This document shows, piece after piece, positions 7,595 to 15,938 of a stretch of DNA of 64,000 bases. The stretch is taken from the NCBI GenBank assembly GCA_023423795.1, contig JAFAEX010000026.1, positions 1 to 64,000 on the forward strand. The letters run 5' to 3'. The notes under the pieces were generated by a model that saw only the letters and a list, made by a program, of their open reading frames with translations, made no database searches and was not told where the DNA came from. Each line of letters opens with the position of its first letter. Within the stretch, counting starts at the first letter, position 1. A program made the position numbers and the translations under genes. This DNA comes from Chloroflexota bacterium. Lineage in GTDB: Bacteria > Chloroflexota > Chloroflexia > Thermomicrobiales > UBA6265.

Positions 7595-8938
7595 GTGTCC
7601 TCGCGCGACAAGATCGTCATCATCGGGGCGGGCAGCACCGTCTTCACGCCGGGGCTGGTCGCCGACCTCACCGCCTCGCCGCGCCTGCGCGACGCCACCG
7701 TGGCGTTCGTGGACGTGGCCCCCGGCGTGGCGGAAACGATGGCCCGGTTCGCCGAGCGGGTGTCCCGCGAGCGCGGCGCGAACCTGACCGTCGAGTTCGC
7801 CGAGAACCGGCGCGAAGTCCTGGCCGGGGCGACCTTCGTCACCGTCACCATCGCGGTCGGCGGCGCGCGCGGCTGGGAGCAGGACGTCCGCATTCCCGAG
7901 CGGCACGGCGCGTGGCAGACCGTCGGCGACAGCGTCGGCCCGGGCGGCGTTTTCCGGGCGCTGCGCCACGTCCCGGTGCTGGCCGAGATCGCGCGGGACA
8001 TGGAGGACCTCTGCCCGGACGCGTGGCTGTTCAACTACTGCAACCCGCTCTCGGCCAACGTGCGCGCGGTCCACAAGACCAGCGCCATCCGCTGCGCCGG
8101 GCTCTGCCACGGCGTGTTGCACACGCGGGCCGAGATCGCCGCCGACCTCGGCTACGCGCCGCCCGAGTTGACGCTGACCGTCGCCGGCCTCAACCACCTC
8201 GCGTGGGTGCTCGACATGCGGGTGGGCGGGGAGGACGTCTACCCGCGCTTCCGCGAGATCGTGCGGCAGCGGCTCGCTTCGCCGCCCGAGCGCGCGGACG
8301 ATCCCTACGGCGGCTTCCAGGAGGTCAGTTCGCTGTTGATGGAAACGTTCGGCTACTACCCCTCGCCGGGCGACCGCCACGTGGCCGAGTTCTTCCCGTG
8401 GTCCCTGCGCCCGGTCGATGGCGTGCTGCCCTACGGCACGCAGGCCGGGTTGGACATGACCAACCGCATCCTCGCCAGCCGCGACGACCGCTGGGACCGG
8501 ATCGCGGCGCAGGCCGCCGGCGACGTGCCGCTCGATCCGGCCCTGCTCGACGAGGCGCGGGAGGGCGAACGGGTGGTCGCCATCATGCAGGCGATCCTGA
8601 CCGGGGAGCCGCTGGTCGAGATGGCCGTGAACGTGCGCAACGACGGCCTGATCCCGAACCTGCCGCCGGACGCCGTGGTCGAGGTTCCGGGCCTGATAGA
8701 CGGGCGCGGCGTGCACGGCGTTGCCGTCGGTCCGCTGCCGGACGGGATCGCCGCGCTACTCGCCGCCCGCGCCCGGCAACAGGAACTGGTCGTCGATGCC
8801 GCGCTGTCCGGGGATCGCACCCTCGCATTGCAGGCCCTGCTCGCCGACCCGCTGACCCCGGGTTTCGAAGCGGCGCAAGCGATGCTGGACGAGGCATTCG
8901 CCGTCCACGCCGCGCACCTGCCGGCATTCGCGGCGTGA
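7595..8938 (+). CDS. Glycoside hydrolase family 4 (CHGV signature)
   Basis: A 447-residue NAD- and metal-dependent glycosidase. GH4 enzymes oxidise the C3 hydroxyl, eliminate the glycosidic group and re-reduce. Visible landmarks are the Rossmann start VIIGAGSTVFTPGL (NAD binding), LFNYCNPLSANVRAV, GLCHGVLHT with the metal-ligand Cys and His, and AGLNHLAWVLDM. From memory of the family, the four residues after GL separate subgroups: CHSV for alpha-galactosidases, CHGx for alpha-glucuronidase-type enzymes, CDMP and CNVP for 6-phospho-glycosidases. This one is CHGV, suggesting a non-phosphorylated, perhaps uronate-containing substrate. GTG start; its stop overlaps the next start (GTGA). Confidence 0.88.
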   Translation: MSSRDKIVIIGAGSTVFTPGLVADLTASPRLRDATVAFVDVAPGVAETMARFAERVSRERGANLTVEFAENRREVLAGATFVTVTIAVGGARGWEQDVRIPERHGAWQTVGDSVGPGGVFRALRHVPVLAEIARDMEDLCPDAWLFNYCNPLSANVRAVHKTSAIRCAGLCHGVLHTRAEIAADLGYAPPELTLTVAGLNHLAWVLDMRVGGEDVYPRFREIVRQRLASPPERADDPYGGFQEVSSLLMETFGYYPSPGDRHVAEFFPWSLRPVDGVLPYGTQAGLDMTNRILASRDDRWDRIAAQAAGDVPLDPALLDEAREGERVVAIMQAILTGEPLVEMAVNVRNDGLIPNLPPDAVVEVPGLIDGRGVHGVAVGPLPDGIAALLAARARQQELVVDAALSGDRTLALQALLADPLTPGFEAAQAMLDEAFAVHAAHLPAFAA

Positions 8939-9867
8939 CCCCTCCCCGCTTCGCCACCATCACGCTCAACGCCTCGATCGACACCGCCGCGACGTTGCCG
9001 CGGCTGGTCCCGGGCGAGATCAACCGGCTGGCGAGCGCGCGACCGGCCGCCGGCGGCAAGGGCAACAACGTCGCCCGCGTGCTGGCCCGACTTGGGCACC
9101 CCGTGGTCGCGACCGGCTTCGCGGGAGGCCACGCCGGGGCGTTCATCGCCGACAGCCTCCGGGCCTCCGGGGTGACGCCGGCGTTCATGGCCGTTCCGGG
9201 CGAATCGCGCACCTGCCTAACGGTCGTCGAGTCCGAAACCGGCCGCGTCACCGAGATCCGCGAACCGGGCGATCCCGTTTCGGCAAGCGATGGAGACGCG
9301 TTCCTTGCGAGCGTCGCCGAGCGTATCGGTGCGGCGGAGCGGGTAGCGATCTCGGGCAGCCTGCCACCTGGCCTGCCCGCGGACTACTACGCGAAGTTGA
9401 TCGAAATCCTGCACGCGTCTGGACGGCGCGTCGTGCTTGACACGAGCGGCGAGCCGCTGCGTCTCGCGCTGGCCGCGCACCCGGACGCGATCGCCCCGAA
9501 CCGCGACGAACTGGCCGACCTCGTCGGTCCGGGCGGCAGCGATGACCACGCGATCGCGGCGGCCTCGGCGCTGGTGCGAGAGCATCTGGGACCGAAAGGA
9601 TGCCTGATGTTGACGCTCGGCGCGTCCGGCGCTGCCTTGGTTGAAACAGACCGCGTGCTGAGGGCAACCCCGCCACCGGTCGAGATCGCCAATCCGGTCG
9701 GCGCGGGGGATGCCTTGCTCGCCGGTTGGCTGGCCGGCGGCGACGATCCCGCCGGTGCGCTGCGGCTTGCCGTCGCCGTGGGTACGGCCGCCGCGATGCA
9801 GCCCGGCATCGGCGAAGTCGATCCGGCCGACGTCGCGCGCATCCTCCCCACCGTGGAGGTGTCCTGA
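8935..9867 (+). CDS. PfkB-family hexose-phosphate kinase (1-phosphofructokinase/tagatose-6-P kinase type)
   Basis: A 310-residue ribokinase-fold kinase. The N-terminus ITLNASIDTAATLPRLVPGEINR and the glycine motif GGKGNNVARVLARLG are those of the FruK/LacC branch, which phosphorylates fructose-1-P or tagatose-6-P. The C-terminal NPVGAGDALLAGWLAGG carries the anion hole and the catalytic Asp of GAGD. The reading frame runs open far upstream, but GTG at 8935 overlapping the GH4 stop codon gives the correct family start. A tagatose-bisphosphate or fructose-bisphosphate aldolase is not in the window. Confidence 0.87.
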   Translation: MTPPRFATITLNASIDTAATLPRLVPGEINRLASARPAAGGKGNNVARVLARLGHPVVATGFAGGHAGAFIADSLRASGVTPAFMAVPGESRTCLTVVESETGRVTEIREPGDPVSASDGDAFLASVAERIGAAERVAISGSLPPGLPADYYAKLIEILHASGRRVVLDTSGEPLRLALAAHPDAIAPNRDELADLVGPGGSDDHAIAAASALVREHLGPKGCLMLTLGASGAALVETDRVLRATPPPVEIANPVGAGDALLAGWLAGGDDPAGALRLAVAVGTAAAMQPGIGEVDPADVARILPTVEVS

Positions 9868-10877
9868 TGGTTGTGCCGCTCGGCATCGTCGGCAACCTGA
9901 ACCTCGACCTTTGGGTCGGGCCGGTCACCCGGTTTCCAGGGCCGGACGAAGAGGTCATCACCGGCTCGTCGCGGCTCGAACTCGCCGGCACCGCCGGATA
10001 CGTCATGCAGGCGGCGCAGGCACTCGGGCTGGAGCCGCGCGTCGTCTCGACCATCGGTGACGACGCATTCGGCACGATGCTGTTGACCGATCTTCAACGG
10101 CTCGGCTTCGGCACGGACGGCGTGGAAGTCGTCGCCGGCGACGAGACCTCGCTCGGCATCATCTTCGTCGGCGCGGACGGCTCGCGCGGCATCCTGACCA
10201 CCCTCGGGGCGCACGAAGTGATGGACGCCGCCGTTGCCGAGCGGCACGACGCGTGGATCGCGCCGTGCGCCGAGGTGCTGTTGTGCGGCGCGTACCTGCT
10301 GCCGCGCTTCGGCCCGGCGGCGATGGCGCCGTACGCGGCGACCTTGCGCGCGCGCGGGCAGGTCGTCGCGTTCGACCCGAGTTGGGACCCCGCCGGCTGG
10401 CCGGAATCGACCCGGCGCGGCACCATAGGCCTGTTGCCCGAGATCGACGTTTACCTGCCGAACGAACCGGAGTTGCTGGCGCTGACCGACCGCGACGACC
10501 TCGACGCGGCGCTAACCGCCGTCAGGGGCACGGCCGGGGAGATCGTCGTCAAGCGCGGCGAACTCGGCGCGGTCTTCGCCAGCGGCGGCGAACGGATCGA
10601 CGCGCCGGCGTTCCCGGTGCGGGCGGTCAACACGATCGGGGCCGGGGATTCGTTCGACGCCGCCTACCTGTTCGCCAGGCGCGAAGGCCTGGCGCCGCGG
10701 GAACGCCTGCGGTTCGCCAACGCGGCGGCGGCGCTGGTCGTCGGGCAGACCGGCGCGCGATCGTACCCGGACGCCCGGCGGGTGTACGACGCGATCGCGG
10801 CGTGGGACGCGGGGAGCACCCCGGCCGGCGTCCAACCGCCGGCGGTGGACACGGACGGCGCGGAGGGGCCGAAATGA
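9867..10877 (+). CDS. PfkB-family carbohydrate kinase (ribokinase-like)
   Basis: A 336-residue kinase of the ribokinase branch, distinct from the preceding one. GIVGNLNLDLWVGPV opens the substrate lid, LAGTAGYVMQAAQALGLEP replaces the usual GG-N-A segment, and NTIGAGDSFDAAYLFA carries the catalytic Asp. Its ATG shares one base with the upstream stop codon and has a GGAGGT site nine bases before it, so the two kinases are made together. The C-terminal 30 residues are Pro/Gly/Ala-rich and probably disordered. The sugar it phosphorylates cannot be read from sequence; the atypical GTAGYV lid may reflect a different substrate. Confidence 0.85.
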   Translation: MVVPLGIVGNLNLDLWVGPVTRFPGPDEEVITGSSRLELAGTAGYVMQAAQALGLEPRVVSTIGDDAFGTMLLTDLQRLGFGTDGVEVVAGDETSLGIIFVGADGSRGILTTLGAHEVMDAAVAERHDAWIAPCAEVLLCGAYLLPRFGPAAMAPYAATLRARGQVVAFDPSWDPAGWPESTRRGTIGLLPEIDVYLPNEPELLALTDRDDLDAALTAVRGTAGEIVVKRGELGAVFASGGERIDAPAFPVRAVNTIGAGDSFDAAYLFARREGLAPRERLRFANAAAALVVGQTGARSYPDARRVYDAIAAWDAGSTPAGVQPPAVDTDGAEGPK

Positions 10878-11656
10878 GCGAGCCATCGTCCGCCGCGCTG
10901 CCGGCGGAGCGGATCGAACTGGTGCGGGCGTTCGTGCAGGACCGCCAGCGCGCCAGCGTCTCCGACATCGTGGACCAGTTCGGCGTCAGCCCTGCCACCG
11001 CCCGGCGGATGCTCACCGCGCTGGCCGACCGGGGCGACGTGCGCCGCGTGCGCGGCGGCGCGATCGCGGCCAGCCCGGCCGCGCCGGAACCGCCGGTCCT
11101 CCTCCGCGCGTCGCAACAGGCCGAGGCGAAAGTCCGCATCGGGCATGCCGCCGCCGATCTGGTCGCCGACGGCGAAACGGTGTTCCTCAGCAGCGGCACG
11201 ACCGCGCTGGAAGTCGCCCGTTGCCTCGCCGAGCGCACCGGGCTGACGGTCGTGACCAACAGCATCCCGGTGCTGAACGTCCTGATGGACGCGCCCGGCA
11301 TCGAGGTCGTCGTGCTCGGTGGCCTGCTGCGCCGCTCGGAGCAGTCGCTGATCGGGCACCTGAGCGAACTGGGATTGCAGGAGGTGCGGGCGTCGAAGGT
11401 CATCCTCGGCATCCGCGGCGTCCACCCGCAGCACGGGTTGACCAACGATTACCTCCCAGAAACGCAAACCGACCGCGCGGTGCTGGCGATGGGCGCCTCG
11501 GTCGTGCTGGTAGCCGACCACACGAAATGCGGCGCGGTCTCGACGGCATACGTCGGGCCGGTTGCCGCGATCGACGTGCTGGTGACGGACGACGCCGCGC
11601 CCCGGGAGTTCGTGCAGGCGATGGACGCCGAGGGCGTGCGGGTGGTGCTGGCGTGA
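10874..11656 (+). CDS. DeoR-family transcriptional regulator
   Basis: A 260-residue regulator: N-terminal winged helix-turn-helix at about residues 12-62 (ASVSDIVDQFGVSPATARRML, then VRRVRGGA), then the DeoRC sugar-phosphate sensor domain (GETVFLSSGTTALEVARCL, TVVTNSIPVLNVL, VVVLGGLLRR, DHTKCG). DeoR proteins usually repress sugar operons and release on binding a phosphorylated intermediate. Embedded in the cluster with ATG overlapping the preceding stop by four bases, it is the likely local regulator, its effector probably a product of one of the two adjacent kinases. The dyads in the gap at 3864-4130 are the obvious candidate operators. Confidence 0.9.
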   Translation: MSEPSSAALPAERIELVRAFVQDRQRASVSDIVDQFGVSPATARRMLTALADRGDVRRVRGGAIAASPAAPEPPVLLRASQQAEAKVRIGHAAADLVADGETVFLSSGTTALEVARCLAERTGLTVVTNSIPVLNVLMDAPGIEVVVLGGLLRRSEQSLIGHLSELGLQEVRASKVILGIRGVHPQHGLTNDYLPETQTDRAVLAMGASVVLVADHTKCGAVSTAYVGPVAAIDVLVTDDAAPREFVQAMDAEGVRVVLA

Positions 11657-12780
11657 GCGCATCGCTCGACACGCTGCTGCTCCGCGACTTCGCGCCCCGG
11701 CCGACGCGGGTGCTGCCCCATTCGGGCGACCCGGAGCGTCCAAAGTTCCCGGTCATCGATGCGCACAACCACCTCGGCGGCGCGTTCGGCGACGCGTCCG
11801 GGGATTGGCCGGATCGCCCGGTCTCCGAACTGGTTGCGCTCATGGACGAAGCGGGGATCGAGCGCATCGTGGATCTCGATGGCCGCTTCGGCAACCTGCT
11901 GCGGCGGGAGATCGCACGGTTGCAGGAACGCTGGCCCGACCGGTTCGCGGTATTCGCCGGCATCGACGACGAGACCATCGCCAGTGATCCGCGCTTCGGC
12001 GAGACCGAAGCGACGCGGCTGCGCGACTCGGTCGCGGCCGGCGCGCGCGGCCTGAAGATCTGGAAGACGCTCGGGCTGCGGCTGCGCGACCACGCCGGTC
12101 GGCTGGTGCCGGTGGACGACGAACGGCTGTCCCCGCTCTGGGAAACAGCGGCGGAGTTGGGCCTGCCGGTGATGATCCACATCGCCGATCCGGTCGCGTT
12201 CTTTTCCCCGGCCGACCGCTTCAACGAGCGGATCGAGGAACTGGCCGACCACCCGGACTGGCACTTCTATCCCACGCGCCCGGCGGGTCGGCCGGACGCG
12301 CCGGGGTTTCCGTCCTTCGGCGAGGTGTACGCGCAGTTCGAGCGCCTCGTCGCCGGGCACCCGCGCACCACCTTCATCGGCGCACACGTCGGCTGCCTCG
12401 CCGAGGACCTCGGGCGGGTCGGCACGCTGCTGGACGCGTGCCCGAACTTCTTTGTCGATCCCTCGGCGCGCATGGCCGAACTGGGGCGGCAGCCGTACTC
12501 CGCCTGCGCCTTTTTCCTGAAATGGCAGGACCGCATCCTGTTCGGGAGCGACGCCGCGCCGTCGCTGCCCGCCTGGCGGCGCTGGTGGCGGTTCCTCGAA
12601 ACGTGCGACGAGGATTTCCCGTACAGCCCGGACGGCGTGCCCGGCGTCGGCCGCTGGAACGTCCACGGGCTCGGGCTGCCGGACGACGTGCTGCGCAAGG
12701 TCTACCGCGACAACGCCCTGCGGGTGGTCTTCCGCGAGCCGTCCGGCGGCGACGATCGAACCGGGGGTTTGGCGACGTGA
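11653..12780 (+). CDS. Amidohydrolase family protein (TIM-barrel metal hydrolase)
   Basis: A 375-residue member of the amidohydrolase-2 type. VIDAHNHLGG supplies the HxH metal ligands at the end of strand 1; LPVMIHIADP, TTFIGAHVGC and RILFGSDAAPS supply the later His and the catalytic Asp. Relatives are lactonases, decarboxylases and deacylases. Here a lactonase or amide hydrolase acting on a sugar acid or amino sugar would fit the neighbourhood, but this is inference. The GTG start overlaps the DeoR stop by four bases (GTGA), so it is translationally coupled to the regulator, which argues for a genuine role in the pathway. Confidence 0.82.
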   Translation: MSASLDTLLLRDFAPRPTRVLPHSGDPERPKFPVIDAHNHLGGAFGDASGDWPDRPVSELVALMDEAGIERIVDLDGRFGNLLRREIARLQERWPDRFAVFAGIDDETIASDPRFGETEATRLRDSVAAGARGLKIWKTLGLRLRDHAGRLVPVDDERLSPLWETAAELGLPVMIHIADPVAFFSPADRFNERIEELADHPDWHFYPTRPAGRPDAPGFPSFGEVYAQFERLVAGHPRTTFIGAHVGCLAEDLGRVGTLLDACPNFFVDPSARMAELGRQPYSACAFFLKWQDRILFGSDAAPSLPAWRRWWRFLETCDEDFPYSPDGVPGVGRWNVHGLGLPDDVLRKVYRDNALRVVFREPSGGDDRTGGLAT

Positions 12781-12826
12781 TCCAGATCCAACCCGACCCC
12801 GCATCCGACGAGCGAAGGAGAACCGC

Positions 12827-13864
12827 GTGACGACATCGGCGGGCCTGACGAAGGCCGAAATCCTCACCCAACCCGACGCCTGGGCCGATACCATCGCCCT
12901 GCTCGGCGACGCCGCGGGCGATCTGCGCGCCCTTTGGGAGCGCGACCGGCCTGATAGCGTCGTCTTCACCGGCTGCGGCTCGACCTACTACGTCGCCATG
13001 CTCGCCGCCGCCGCCCTCCGGCAAGGGTCGGGAGCCGACGCGCGCGCGGTCCCGGCGTCGGAATTGCTGCTCTACCCCGGCATGTCGCTTCCCCACCGGG
13101 GGACGGTGATGCTGGTCGCCATCAGCCGCTCCGGTTCGACCTCGGAGACGGTGCGCGCCTGCCGCGACTTCGTGGCCTCCGGACGCGGGCCGCTGGTGAC
13201 GATCTCGGGGTACGACGACGAGCCGATGGCCACGCTCGGCGCGGTCAACCTCATCGTCCCGGCGGCGCAGGAAGCGAGCATCGTCCAGACGCGGGCCTTC
13301 ACGTCGCTGGCGATCGCCGCCGTCTACGCCGCCGCGCTCTGGGCCGACGACCAGCCTACGATCGAGGGGATCGGCGGGCTGCCGGCGGCGGGCAAGGCGG
13401 TCATCGAGGCGCACCTGCCGATCACCGGCGAGTTGGCGCGCAAGCCGTTCGACCGCTTCTTCTTCCTCGGGTCGGGCCCGCACTACGCCATCGCCTGCGA
13501 AGCCGGGCTGAAGACCAAGGAAGTCACCTTGACGCCGGCCGAGCCGTTCCACGTCCTGGAGTTCCGGCACGGCCCGAAGTCGCTGGTGACGCCGGATACG
13601 CTGGTGGTCGGCCTGCTTTCCGGCGAGCACGACGCGATGGAGCGGCCGGTAATGGCGGAGATGGCCGCGCTCGGCGGGCAGACGCTGACGCTCGGCCCGG
13701 CGGATGCCGACCTGACCTACGAGCCGGGGTTGGCCGAACTCGCCCGCTGCATCCTTCCCCTGCCCGCCCTCCAGTGGTTCGCGTGCGAGCGGGCGCTGGC
13801 GCAGGGCTTCGACCCGGACACCCCGCGCAACCTCACCCAGGTCATCGAACTCGACCTCGGCTGA
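12827..13864 (+). CDS. Double-SIS-domain sugar isomerase/deaminase (AgaS/GlmS-C type)
   Basis: A 345-residue protein with two sugar-isomerase (SIS) domains: FTGCGSTYYVAMLAA and ISRSGSTSETVRAC in the first, FFLGSGPHYAIACEAGLKTKE and EFRHGPKSLV in the second, ending PRNLTQVIELDLG as in the isomerase half of GlmS. Such free-standing proteins interconvert or deaminate phosphorylated amino sugars; AgaS, a galactosamine-6-P deaminase/isomerase, is the closest known role. It has no glutaminase domain, so it should not use glutamine. GTG start with GAAGGAGAA upstream. It sits between the amidohydrolase and the second GH4 gene. Confidence 0.83.
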   Translation: MTTSAGLTKAEILTQPDAWADTIALLGDAAGDLRALWERDRPDSVVFTGCGSTYYVAMLAAAALRQGSGADARAVPASELLLYPGMSLPHRGTVMLVAISRSGSTSETVRACRDFVASGRGPLVTISGYDDEPMATLGAVNLIVPAAQEASIVQTRAFTSLAIAAVYAAALWADDQPTIEGIGGLPAAGKAVIEAHLPITGELARKPFDRFFFLGSGPHYAIACEAGLKTKEVTLTPAEPFHVLEFRHGPKSLVTPDTLVVGLLSGEHDAMERPVMAEMAALGGQTLTLGPADADLTYEPGLAELARCILPLPALQWFACERALAQGFDPDTPRNLTQVIELDLG

Positions 13865-13886
13865 TTCGCCACGGAGGACCCACGTC

Positions 13887-15320
13887 ATGGCCCGGATCGC
13901 GTTCATCGGCGCCGGCAGCACCGTCTTCGCCCGCAACCTGTTGCAGGATCTGTTCACATTCCCCGAACTGCGCGAAAGCACCATCGCGCTGATGGATATC
14001 GATCCGGACCGCCTCGCCGACACCGAAGCGGTCGCGCGGCGGCTCGCGGCCGAGGCGGGCGCGAACCCGACGATCGAGGCGACGACCGACCGCCGCAGGG
14101 CACTCGACGGCGCGGACTACGCGATCAACATGATCCAGGTCGGCGGTTACCGCCCGGCCACCGTCGCCGATTTCGAGATCCCGAAGAAATACGGGTTGCG
14201 CCAGACCATCGCCGACACGCTCGGCATCGGCGGCATCATGCGGGCGCTGCGCACGATCCCGGTCATGCAGGGCATCACGTCAGACATGGAAGCGGTCTGC
14301 CCCGACGCCCTGTTCATGAACTACACCAACCCTATGGCGATGCTGTGCATGGCCATGGCGCGAACCACGCCGGTGAAGACCGTCGGCCTCTGCCACAGCG
14401 TGCAAGGGACCGCCGCCGACCTCGCCTCGTGGCTTGGCGTGCCCTACGAGGAGATCGACTACCGCTGCGCCGGCATCAACCACGTCGCGTTCTACCTGCG
14501 GTTCGAGCGGAACGGGGAAGACATCTACCCTGCCCTGCGCGCCCTCGCCGAATCGGGCGACTACCCGTCGTGGGAGCGCGTCCGGTTCGAAGTGTTCCGC
14601 CGGTTCGGCTACTTCGTGACCGAATCGAGCGAGCACTTCTCCGAGTACGTGCCCTGGTTCATCAAGCGCGACCGGCCGGACCTGATCGACCGCTTCAACG
14701 TCCCGCTGGACGAATACCCGGCCCGCTGCGAGGACCAGATCGCCGACTGGCAGGCGCAGCGCGCCGCCTTGACGTCGGACGACCCGGCGGCCATTGACCG
14801 CTACCGGGAGGAGCGCGCCGGTTCGCTGCACGGCATGGACGAGCGGCGGCTGGCGATGGTGGCGAAGGAGGACGCGGCGAAGGCCGACCGCCTGCGCGAG
14901 GAGATGCTGGCCGACGACCACCACGACGGATCGGGCCACTCCGGCGAGTACGGCACGCTGATCATCCACAGCATGGAGACCGGGCAACCCCGCGTGGTCT
15001 ACGGCAACGTGCCCAACCGCGGCGAGATCGCGAACCTGCCGCTCGGCTGCTGCATCGAGGTTCCCTGCCTCGTCGATGGCAACGGCGTGCAGCCGACGAC
15101 GATCGGCATGCTGCCGCCGCAACTGGCGGCGCTGATGCGGACGAACGTCAACGTGCAGGAGCTGACGGTCGAGGCGGCCCTCACCGGCAAGCGCTCCCAC
15201 GTCTACCAGGCCGCGATGCTCGACCCGCACACGGCGGCCGAACTCGACCCGGAGCAGATCGTGGCGCTGGTGGACGAACTGCTGGCAGCCCATGGCGATA
15301 TGATTCCGCCCATGGACTGA
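13887..15320 (+). CDS. Glycoside hydrolase family 4, alpha-galactosidase-like (CHSV signature)
   Basis: A 477-residue GH4 enzyme related to MelA. Landmarks: NAD-binding IAFIGAGSTVFARNLL, then NMIQVGGYRPATVADFEI, MNYTNPMAMLCMAMA, GLCHSVQGTAADLA and AGINHVAFYLRFE. The CHSV motif is, as I recall, that of alpha-galactosidases acting on unphosphorylated sugar. The metal site uses this Cys with the His of INHVAF. It differs strongly from the CHGV paralogue at 7595, so the cluster has two GH4 specificities rather than a recent duplication. Last gene of the ten-gene run; 126 bases separate it from the peroxiredoxin. Confidence 0.9.
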   Translation: MARIAFIGAGSTVFARNLLQDLFTFPELRESTIALMDIDPDRLADTEAVARRLAAEAGANPTIEATTDRRRALDGADYAINMIQVGGYRPATVADFEIPKKYGLRQTIADTLGIGGIMRALRTIPVMQGITSDMEAVCPDALFMNYTNPMAMLCMAMARTTPVKTVGLCHSVQGTAADLASWLGVPYEEIDYRCAGINHVAFYLRFERNGEDIYPALRALAESGDYPSWERVRFEVFRRFGYFVTESSEHFSEYVPWFIKRDRPDLIDRFNVPLDEYPARCEDQIADWQAQRAALTSDDPAAIDRYREERAGSLHGMDERRLAMVAKEDAAKADRLREEMLADDHHDGSGHSGEYGTLIIHSMETGQPRVVYGNVPNRGEIANLPLGCCIEVPCLVDGNGVQPTTIGMLPPQLAALMRTNVNVQELTVEAALTGKRSHVYQAAMLDPHTAAELDPEQIVALVDELLAAHGDMIPPMD

Positions 15321-15446
15321 CGGTCGGCCGATCCTGCCGCTGGCACTCGCCTTGCGCCGCCGGTCCAATCGTCCGAACGAACGCCGGCGCGGTCCCGCGA
15401 GCGATCGGCACGGGCCGCGCCGGCGCCCACCACGGAGGCGGATTCA

Positions 15447-15938
15447 ATGACCGAGCAAGCCGCTCCTCTCCAGGGCGAACGAGCGCCGGATTTCACGCTG
15501 CCGTCCACAATGAACGACACGCTTTCGCTGGGCGACCTGCGCGGCAGCCCGGTGATCATCGCGTTCTACCCGGCCGACTGGAGTCCCGTCTGCGGCGATC
15601 AGATGGCGCTCTACAACGAGATCCTGCCGGAGTTCGAGCGCTACGGCGCGCAGTTGCTCGGGATTTCGGTGGACGGCAAGTGGTGCCACAAGGCGTTCGC
15701 CGAAGCGCGCAACCTGCGATTCCCGCTGCTGGCCGACTTCCACCCCAAGGGCGAGGTCGCGAAGGCGTACCACGTCTATGGCGAAGAGGACGGCACCAGC
15801 GAGCGGGCGCTGTTCGTCATCGATGGCGGGGGCATCGTCCGCTGGAGCCACGTTTCGCCCAAGAGCGTGAATCCGGGCGCAAACGGCATCCTGGCCGCCC
15901 TCGAATCGCTACAGCCGTCGGAGGCGACCGCGCGATGA
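15447..15938 (+). CDS. Peroxiredoxin (AhpC/TSA family)
   Basis: A 163-residue thiol peroxidase. GERAPDFTLPSTMNDTLSLGDLRG is the usual thioredoxin-fold start. The peroxidatic Cys49 is in YPADWSPVCGDQ, a variant of the PxxxTxxC loop with Ser in place of Thr. Cys80 in SVDGKWCHKAF is the only other conserved-looking Cys and may resolve the sulfenate, or an external thiol may. Its stop overlaps the next gene's start (ATGA), pairing it with a DsbA-like oxidoreductase that could be its redox partner. No signal peptide: cytoplasmic. Confidence 0.9.
   Translation: MTEQAAPLQGERAPDFTLPSTMNDTLSLGDLRGSPVIIAFYPADWSPVCGDQMALYNEILPEFERYGAQLLGISVDGKWCHKAFAEARNLRFPLLADFHPKGEVAKAYHVYGEEDGTSERALFVIDGGGIVRWSHVSPKSVNPGANGILAALESLQPSEATAR

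Noticed and set aside
6593..8716. 707-residue minus-strand open frame, rich in His, Arg, Asp and Gln
   Set aside because: It is antisense to two well-supported genes (a permease and a GH4 enzyme); its composition is that of GC-rich shadow frames and no motif is present.
6784..8934. Long plus-strand extension upstream of the first PfkB kinase
   Set aside because: It overlaps the permease and GH4 genes in another frame, is Arg/Gly/Pro-rich, and the kinase family starts exactly at GTG 8935 overlapping the GH4 stop.
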